A stretch of DNA of 16,612 bases, from contig JACGCK010000541.1 in NCBI GenBank assembly GCA_014925825.1, forward strand, positions 1-16,612, in the 5' to 3' direction. Position 1 is the first letter of the stretch. The number at the start of each line of letters is the position of its first letter. A program made the position numbers and the translations under genes. The notes beneath the pieces were generated by a model. That model saw nothing but the letters and a program-made list of their open reading frames with translations, was not told where the DNA came from and searched no databases. Shown here one piece after another: positions 9,905 through 16,612 of this stretch. Origin of the DNA: Pholiota molesta (taxonomy: Eukaryota > Basidiomycota > Agaricomycetes > Agaricales > Strophariaceae).

Positions 9905-10602
9905 ATGTCGAAACCATCGGCCTCGTCTGGATCTTGCGACTTGATACCCTTATCCCCATCCTTGCATACTGCATACACCCGAATGGACTTGATTACACAT
10001 TTGTATCTACCATCCCATAATATCCCGCCTTTACCCCTTCATCTACCCCATTCCAGTCAAATTCGTCCCGCCCAGCCTTTCACCCCTTCACTGTGCCTGC
10101 CACGGTGAGGGCTAGGGCGGTGATCAACGATGCCTACGGGGGATGATAATGCCTTTATCTTTGGTTTTGATTTTTTTGGTTTCGAAGAAAATACGCTACC
10201 CCTACATACATATAGAGAGCGGACTTGGGGATTGTGATAGTGGTTACTGGACTATAGAATACGAAATATAGAGTAGTTGAATACCACTTTTTTGAGGTTG
10301 GATTTTTCGGGTTGGTGTTGATGTGTCGTTGAGTTGGTCTGTCAAAGAGTGTCGATTATTGCGTTCATGGTCCACACGTGCTAAGTATTTCATAGAATTA
10401 ATCTAAAATGGAAATCAAAAAATTATTTCCCCTGTGGAGGACCTTCATCAGCCGGAGGCAGGCTGGTAGAGGACTGATGTATGGGAAAAGAGACGTCCAA
10501 GGCGATAAACGTCGAGCACTGGTTCAGCAAGCCAGGGAGTGCCGGAGAAGACGAGGAGCTGAAAAACTGGTACAGTAGTAATATTATTCCGAAGAAATAG
10601 GA
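9905..10602. other. Convergent spacer between dehydrogenase and DUF6535 genes
   Basis: About 700 bp lie between two genes that point at each other. It begins with a C-rich stretch (about 10000-10100), likely 3' UTR, then becomes AT-rich. The open frame at 9905-10108 starts one base after the dehydrogenase stop codon and is probably untranslated. No gene or RNA structure is recognised. Confidence 0.55.
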
Positions 10603-10727
10603 TCATATGTCGTCCGAGGCGCAGACGACGAGGGCAACGGGCTGGCCGTCGGGTACGCAGAGAGAGTGGGAAGTAGGCGGGTTTCCTTCTTTAAATGTAG
10701 ATGAAGGTGCTGATGATGGGATCGTGT

Positions 10728-13214
10728 CTAGAGTCGGATCGTCCTCGGTGGCACGAAGTCCAAATGCGCCAGAGTTGTTGAAGAGCGCGTCCCACCAGTG
10801 CTTCGAAATCTCTGGGCCTGCTCAAACCGTATTCCCCAGTCTGCCTGTCGAATATACATCGCTTCCATGCCCATAAACCGCGACTCTATTGCGTCGTTTC
10901 TTCGGTTGGCCGCCCATATCTTATACCTCCCAAGAGTGGAAAGCAAATCGCGCAGTCCTTGACGAAAGCTGTTGTCGTTTTCCGAGGGAAAGGCCCTTTC
11001 GGTGTGATTAGCTGGTCGACACAAGAGGCGGTGTACAAATATGGAGGCCAGATAGAAGAGGATGCTGGGTGTGTCCGAGGCTCCTTGGGCGCACATGTCC
11101 CTGGTGAGATGGCGCGCAATCAGCTGGAAGGTTGCGCGATATTGGGAATTTATGTCTTGGGCATGTTTTCGATCGGGGCCGTCAGCGTCTTTCGCCACTG
11201 CTTGCAAATAGGCAATGGTCTTCGCCGCCATTCTGTCAAGTACCTTGGGCATATGTTGATGAGTGTATAGGGACACCATAAGCTGATCTTGTGTAATGCG
11301 AGAGCAGGCGACTGTCTGAAATATTGTGGCGATGAAATCTGCCGTGATATCTGGAAACATACAAGGTATAGCAGATTTTGCAAGTAAATAAGTATTGAAC
11401 GGAATAGAATAAAACATTTTAATGCATACCGGAATCATCCGTAATTCTGCTCTGGTCAAAGTCGTAGGACACATCCAGGACAGCGAGACTCGGAAAAGGT
11501 AACTCATCAGTAAGACAAGGTGTCAAAGGCACACAGGCATTTTTTAAGAGATATCGCATCATTCGCGATTCCAGCTCCAACCGGTAGCGCTGGAGAATCG
11601 GTGATTTGTGCCTTTGAAGAAGTAGAGCGAGAAACAAATATGTCTGGTCGTAATAGAATAAGGTGTGGTGTTCTTTAAGGTAGGTTGAATACGGCGTGTC
11701 CGAATAACTGAGGTTAGGGAATCTGGCGTATTTGTAAGAGCTACCATGGATGAGGAACTTGGAAATAGAGCAATCGTCGGGGTGATTTTGTACCAGTTGT
11801 TCGAGATAGTTGTTGTGGCGGTCAGGGCGGCCAAGAAAGTTGGATGTCTGCCATGTTTTAGCATTCCATATTGATGAAGAAATTTCCTGACAGCAGCTGT
11901 ATATTGTTATCAAAAACGACTCAGTATGTTGGGCGGTTGGTGCTTCTTTGATATGCTTGTTGAGATATTGAGTTATGTCGCTGAGGGGAAAAGTGCTTTC
12001 GTAGTGTTGCCGATGTATGTATAAATCGGGGTCTTTGTCAAGGATACCCTGATGCCATGCATCACGGAGAGAAAGCCACTCCCGGTCAAGGCTAGGCCAC
12101 GTTTTTTGATCCCAAATCATATATATGTGGGGCAAAAGATGGAGCTGGCTGGTGGGGAATAAATTTTTATGGCGACGTCTTGGAGCTACTGTGTTGTATT
12201 TAGGGAGTAGCTGAAGGAAGATCCTACATAGAGCACGGAAAGCATGCGATTGAGGAGATTTAAACGCGCATGGCATCGGAACTGCCTTGCGGGAATAGAT
12301 AGGAGATAGCAGCAAGATGTCCTGGAATGCTGGCAGAATCGTAGTGGCAGCAAGGAATAAAAGTGTAAGTCCGATGACGAAGACAACAGGAACTGTAAGC
12401 TCCAGTGTCCGGAGAGGCAATGAAAAGTCAATCAACCCCGCGAAAAACAAGACAAGAGCGGCCTGGAGGAGCAGAGGAAGTGTGGCGAAAATCTGTGGTA
12501 TATGCCACGCTTCCATGGCCTCTGACCGCATATGGAGGATGGCTAATACTTCCTTAGAAGAATATCCTGGATACGCTTGATGCTCACGGAGCCATTGGAG
12601 AGCAATGGTGCCAACAAGGACAGTTGTGAGGCTGAGGATTAGACTCAGAAACCAGAAGACATTGATTCTGACCGAAGAGGGTGTCCGTACAAACGATGCG
12701 GGAGCGATGGTAGAAGGAGAAGACGAGGACGTGGCATTGAGGTTGTTCACAATCTGAGAGAGTAGGCCGATGATAGCGTCGTTTGGGCCTGGCTGAAGAA
12801 GCTTGTACGACTCGATGACGAAAGTGGTAACAACAGCGGAGAAAAGACCCGCCTTTCGAAGCGTGAGTATACAAGATCTAATGATGTGGACGAAAAAACA
12901 AATCTTACAAAGATCAAGAGATTTTGTACCTCTTCTTTCCATGCATCGCAACGTATCTTGTCTGCCTCCAACTCAGGTTTCAACAATATTGCCCAGGGGT
13001 CACCGTCTGGTTTTGGAGGAGCGTGCTTGTATGGGTCGTTGAGGCCAGAGAACTTCCCTTCTTGCATCGTGGCATCGTCCTAAAGAAACTTGGTTGTGTT
13101 TTTTTATATTAAGCATCGAAATTCGGAGAGGCCCACCTCTGCCACTGAGTAGGAATCTCCTTTGAATTCGAGATTTGCTGCCATATTATCGAGAGTTGCT
13201 TCGTCTGAGCTCAT
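10728..13214 (-). CDS. DUF6535 domain membrane protein, four exons
   Basis: DUF6535 proteins are multi-pass membrane proteins common in Agaricomycetes, with unknown function. Exons (read leftwards): 13214-13137, 13079-12909, 12852-11430, 11350-10728, with GT-AG introns of 57, 56 and 79 nt. The ATG at 13214 is the first in frame after the spacer and feeds a phase-correct intron. The joined frame is 764 residues. The DUF6535 region is near residues 50-230, containing DPWAILLKPE and the junction LLIF/AGLFSAVVTTF. Four hydrophobic segments lie at about 84-102, 148-170, 203-226 and 236-258. The remaining 500 residues look soluble and have no motif I know. The last 25 or so residues look odd. One frame over, text containing SKHWWDALFNNSGAFG continues to a stop at 10603-10605, so a base may be missing near 10808-10816. 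The gene diverges from the dioxygenase-like gene. Confidence 0.88.
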
Positions 13215-13574
13215 GGGAGTTTGTTTGGGTTGCTTGGAATGCGAACAAAATGCGAAGAGATATAAGTACATAGAAGGTACAAATAGACAACAGCATGTCA
13301 ATCCGAACATCATTCGAGTTGTTGACGGTCGGGCCTGTACAACTCAATTCCCGCTACCGATAGGTAGAGTAGAGGGTTTGGATCCAACTTGGGCCACCAT
13401 AGCCCCGCCGCCTCTGTGACCGGGAAATTTGATACCCGATAGCATATTAGGGGCTCGGCTGGCTGCATTTGGTTGAACATCTTCTCTAACATACAGCCAC
13501 GATCTTCCACGGTGGCCCTAGATTTACCCGCCAGCGACCTCTTTCTGTAATATTGCGTTTAAACACACTATTCG
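13215..13574. promoter_or_regulatory. Divergent promoter spacer, DUF6535 and dioxygenase-like gene
   Basis: This 360 bp separates the DUF6535 start (leftward) from the probable dioxygenase start (rightward), so both promoters must lie here. A TATA-like stretch near 13260 (GATATAAG) could serve the leftward gene about 45 bp before its ATG. No clear element is seen for the rightward gene. Confidence 0.5.
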
Positions 13575-14905
13575 ATGAGCCGCGATCCTGCCGCAGTTTT
13601 GCTGGGCACTCTCGGGTAGCGACCGCGAGGGCTCTCTCGTCGACAACGCCATACGCACCTCAAAGCGCACCTGGACGCACCTAACGCGAGGCACAGATGC
13701 ACTGACGCTGTCTGCACTGGGGAACACTCCGTTCCCGTACGTCTGGCTGCGCGATGCGTGCCAGTCTACGGCATGCGTGCACCCGAGTACGCGGCAGAAG
13801 CTCTTCAGGACGTCCGATGTGCCTTTGGACATCGCACCCTCTCCTGGGACGACGGCGGTGAAGATCACCAGTGACGGCGTCGAGATCGTGTGGCGCGATG
13901 GCACCAGTCATTCTTCGAAAAGGAGTTTCTTGCACGACATGCGCAGCCTGAGAAAATAGCTGAGTGGCACCATGATACACATGCCGTCGAGGAGGCGTGG
14001 ACGCGCCCATCAGTTTCGCGCGCACCGAACCTCTTTATCGAGTATGCAAGTTTGAGCACGCCGCGAGGTCTCGTGGACGCGATCACCCAGCTGGCGCGGT
14101 ATGGGCTGATGTTCATACGCGGGGTGCCAACCAAGGAAACTTCGATGAGAAGAAGTGCGAGTGCTGGCGGAACAGTTTGGGGAGCTCAGGCCGACATTTT
14201 ATGGGTTATGTGGGATGTGGTGAATTTGCGAAATAGCAAGAATATTGCATATACAAATTTGGATTGGGGCTGCATATGGATTTACTGTAAGTCACGCAAA
14301 AATTGTACTTAGTTATTCGATTCTACATTAATTCCTGTCATCGAAAAGGTACTTCCAACATCCACCCCGCTATCAGATCTTGCATGCCTGCGAAACCAAG
14401 TTCTCGGCGGCACCTCCATCTTCGTCGACGCCCTGCACGCCGCACGCGTGCTCCGCCAAACACACCCAGAGGACTTCGCCGTGCTCACAAAAACACCCGT
14501 ACCCTTCCACTACGTCCAACGACGGGCACCCATCTCCACCGCTCCCACCCCACCATCCAGCTCACTCACACCGGCGATATCGAACACATCAACTACTCGC
14601 CGCCCTTCCAGGCACCGCTCCCTCTTGATACCCCGCGCGCCTTTTATCCCGCCCTACGGCGCTTTGCGGACTTGCTCAATGACGAGGGGAATACATATGA
14701 GCACTTGCTGAGGGAGGGCGATGCGGTGCTGTTTGATAATCGGCGCGTGCTGCATGCGCGGACGGCGTTTAGCGATCGGCCTGGGCAAGAGGCGGGTGTG
14801 ACGGGGAGCGAATCGGTGGTTGAAGGGGTGTTATTTCGAGGCGGATGCGATGCTGGATCGGATGAGGGTGTTGAGGGCAAGTTGGAGAAAGGGGATGTTG
14901 AGTAG
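13575..14905 (+). pseudogene. Gamma-butyrobetaine-dioxygenase-like (TauD family) gene with many frame breaks
   Basis: The family uses Fe(II), 2-oxoglutarate and oxygen. The best-known members make carnitine from gamma-butyrobetaine or hydroxylate trimethyllysine. The N-terminal zinc-type motif YVWLRDACQSTACVHPS begins near 13738. NSKNIAYTNL then GLHMDLL carry the HxD iron ligands at 14273-14281, LRNQVLGGTSIFVDALHAA lies near 14390-14445, and NRRVLHART carries the distal His (14753-14755) and Arg. A clean intron, 14287-14348 (GTAAGT to AAAAG), joins LL to YFQHPPRYQIL. The reading frame changes near 13615, 13903, 14143, 14154, 14193, 14265, 14385, 14505, 14520, 14812 and 14872. Most look like one missing base. 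Residues within each frame remain family-like, and no other stop is needed to explain the failure. The start at 13575 is uncertain. It is either a recent pseudogene or an error-rich stretch of sequence. The exact substrate cannot be told. Confidence 0.85.
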
Positions 14906-15330
14906 ATTGGGTGCGTAAATGGGTAAATTGACTGGAAAACTGATTAGGAACAACGTTTTGTATACCATGTATCGTTGATATCACCTAGCGAGGATATATA
15001 AAATCAGGAAAAAACAAACCTATGATATTGCCGTTGCATTGTCAAGCGTTTAAGTACATAAATTGTGAAATATAGGGTCAACCATTTCAGATGCCTGTGG
15101 TCATGATGTAATTTTTTTGCAACCTTCAGAGAAATGTACACAGCAACATGCATGTAAGATAATATGAAAGAAGTGACAACTTGAAGGAATCATACCCATA
15201 CGACCAGATAGATGAGTCAAAAGCATCACCTAGTCGGCAACTGCTCTGAAAACCCCAGTGAACCGCAAACAAAAGATAGCAAAAAAAAGTATGTCAAGAG
15301 ATAGCAATGTTCTTGATCCAGGGTATCATA
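14906..15330. other. Convergent AT-rich spacer
   Basis: About 425 bp between the 3' ends of the dioxygenase-like and SUZ genes. It is AT-rich with short A runs and a TATATAAAA at about 14995-15003 that faces no gene start. I see no coding frame or RNA structure. It should hold both polyadenylation regions. Confidence 0.55.
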
Positions 15331-16012
15331 TTACATGTGCATCACGAAGCAGTGGCAGACGTAGTCGTTGTCGAAGAGGCAGTGGAGCTGCGGCCGAAGT
15401 TGGCGGTACCATCTTCTTTCGCTCAGCGAAGCCGTTTCCAGAACTACACCACTCGAAGATGTATTCGATGGTCCGCGTGGATTCCGTACGACCTTAGTTG
15501 TAGCCGTAGCAGTAAGAATTGTTGATGTTGAAGTCGGCGACATTGACTGCGAGCCGCTTCTCTTGGGCGGCAGGTCTTTCTTGTTCTCCGCGTTCTCCGA
15601 CGCGCCCTCGGCGCCCGCTCCACCGCTACCGAAGATACGCTCACGGGCAGCCTGATACCGTGCCTCGCGTTCCTGTAGCGTCTCGCCGGTCGGAGTGCTG
15701 GCGCTCGTGGACGCTGGCGATGGAGATCCGGAGGGGCGCTTCAGGATGCGCATGGGTGGTGGTTGGTTGAGGGGTAAAGTAGGGTAGTGACGGAGGAGGA
15801 GGCGCCTCGAGAGATGACTAGCGCAGGCATTGGGTGGTGCTCCTTGGTGTTTCTATCGCGTCAAAGGAACATTTGGGTGGTGAGTTTGATGGAAGATAGG
15901 GATAGGATGTCGCGATGAAGAGCACTCACGCTTCCTCCCAGATCTGCTTGTTTTTGTCCTCTAACGAGCGACCGACGTCCTCCTCCTCTTCATCGTCATC
16001 ATTCCCAGTCAT
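15331..16012 (-). CDS. SUZ/SUZ-C domain protein (SZRD1-like), frame broken
   Basis: SUZ domains bind RNA, and small SUZ/SUZ-C proteins are found across animals and fungi. Exon 1 (16012-15930) encodes an acidic start (DDDEEEED) then SLEDKNKQIWEEA. A GTGAGT-TAG intron follows (15853-15929, 77 nt). Exon 2 first reads PMPALVISRGASSS. The core, MRILKRPSG and LQEREARYQAARERIFGSG, then appears in a second frame (from 15753), ending in VVRNPRGP. The SUZ-C ending SGNGFAERKK is in a third frame. In human SZRD1 these blocks occur in the same order (RILKRP, REAEYAEARKRILG, a GP-x-GF-x-R end). Each frame change looks like one missing base. An alternative acceptor (CGCTAG just before 15825) keeps the frame into MRILKRP but drops the MPALVIS block. 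As written the protein stops at 15331-15333. It shares a divergent spacer with the dipeptidase gene. Confidence 0.75.
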
Positions 16013-16419
16013 CGCGAACAGTGACGGGGGCAGATGCCTTCAGTCTAGCCGCCGGTGGAAACCAACGCAGACGCTTTGATGTGGTTGGCGGTCGCTAGAT
16101 TGAACCCGATCCTCGGTCAACAAGGCGCAACAGCGATATGAAGAAACGGTCTGACTGGTTCGTCGTCCCAGCATCTATAGACCTAGACATCGTTCTGAGC
16201 CATGCTTTAGATATCGTTTATAGAACCAAAAGCGCAATACGCACGGACAAGTATTGGTACAAGGAGGACGGAGGAAAGAGGCTGGTTGCTGACATAAGCT
16301 TTCCCTGATCCAATTGCAGGCGTTCTTTAACTAATCTCTTCTCTCCTTGTGCTAAACGGCCATCTTCAAGGCTTTTACTGACTGAAAATCGAGAACAAAG
16401 CCTAACTACATTTATCGAC
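16013..16419. promoter_or_regulatory. Divergent promoter spacer, SUZ gene and dipeptidase
   Basis: This 407 bp lies between two divergent starts. The right end is rich in pyrimidines (about 16323-16348, CTTTAACTAATCTCTTCTCT), fitting a start region for the dipeptidase. The minus-strand open frame at 16218-16421 overlaps the dipeptidase ATG and has no recognisable content. Confidence 0.5.
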
Positions 16420-16612
16420 ATGCCAGGACCGACGCCTACAGAGTTCTTGAACTACATTGACAGCCACGCGGATAGCTTCATTAAGCGTCTTGCCGATGCT
16501 GTTGCGATCCCATCGTAATGACGCCGATCTCTTTCCCCGCTTCCAGAACAGTACTGAATGCAGGGCGTTACAGAATCTCCGGGGATTCCAAACATCGAAA
16601 GGATGTCTTCGC
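16420..16612 (+). CDS. DUG1: M20 metallodipeptidase (DUG1/CNDP type), 5' part only
   Basis: Family members are cytosolic metal-dependent dipeptidases. In yeast Dug1 cleaves Cys-Gly in glutathione breakdown. Exon 1 (16420-16514) reads MPGPTPTEFLNYIDSHADSF and goes on to the conserved ADAVAIPS. A 59 nt intron (16515-16573, GTAATG to TTACAG, with TACTGAA as possible branch site) splits the Ser codon. Exon 2 (from 16574) then gives ISGDSKHRKDVF, which with the exon 1 end forms the family's typical AIPSISGD block before the first zinc-binding region. An earlier AG at 16562-16563 would give a frame that does not match the family. Only about 44 residues are inside the window, and the catalytic metal ligands lie beyond the edge. 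The identification rests on this N-terminal signature. Confidence 0.88.

Noticed and set aside
10263..10277. 15 bp GAAATATAGAGTAGT shared with 791-805
   Set aside because: A short AT-rich match between two non-coding regions can arise by chance. There is no extended similarity around it.
10607..10876. Plus-strand 89-codon open frame opposite the DUF6535 3' end
   Set aside because: It is the complement of the probable DUF6535 C-terminal frames, with no start context or domain.
14303..14520. Upstream part of the long plus-strand open frame that ends at 14905, as an independent gene
   Set aside because: Only its part after about 14520 matches the dioxygenase. The earlier part is the wrong frame over the intron and the LGGTSIFVDAL region.

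Overview
The window looks like nuclear DNA of a mushroom-forming basidiomycete (Agaricomycetes). The signs are many short GT-AG introns (52 to 133 nt), Agaricomycete-type F-box proteins, a DUF6535 membrane protein, and a eukaryotic initiator tRNA-Met. No mobile element, CRISPR array, rRNA or biosynthetic cluster is visible.

Layout from left to right: about 2.4 kb with no convincing gene; an initiator tRNA-Met gene (2446-2516, +) one base shorter than expected; an F-box protein gene (3035-4489, +) with one apparent frame break; a second, heavily broken F-box relative (4861-6606, +); a 1.2 kb gap ending in a pyrimidine-rich promoter; an intact eight-exon UDP-glucose 6-dehydrogenase gene (7843-9904, +); a DUF6535 gene read leftwards (10728-13214, -); a gamma-butyrobetaine-dioxygenase-like gene read rightwards (13575-14905, +), broken by about ten single-base frame changes; a small SUZ/SUZ-C domain gene read leftwards (15331-16012, -); and, at the right edge, the first exon and start of the second exon of an M20 dipeptidase of the DUG1/CNDP type (16420 onward, +). 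DUF6535 and the dioxygenase diverge from one 360 bp spacer. The SUZ gene and the dipeptidase diverge from another of about 400 bp.

The genes do not form one pathway. UDP-glucose dehydrogenase makes UDP-glucuronate for polysaccharides, the dioxygenase family acts in carnitine-type chemistry, the M20 enzyme is linked to glutathione and dipeptide turnover, F-box proteins recruit ubiquitylation targets, and SUZ proteins are RNA-associated. I see housekeeping genes mixed with lineage-specific fungal families, and no clear new system.

The most notable pattern is repeated loss of reading frame by one base while the encoded residues stay canonical. It occurs in the dioxygenase, the SUZ gene, both F-box genes and probably the DUF6535 tail, and the tRNA is also one base short. 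The 1416 nt UDP-glucose dehydrogenase reading frame is clean. This may be local sequence or assembly error, or unusually indel-biased decay. Raw reads would decide.
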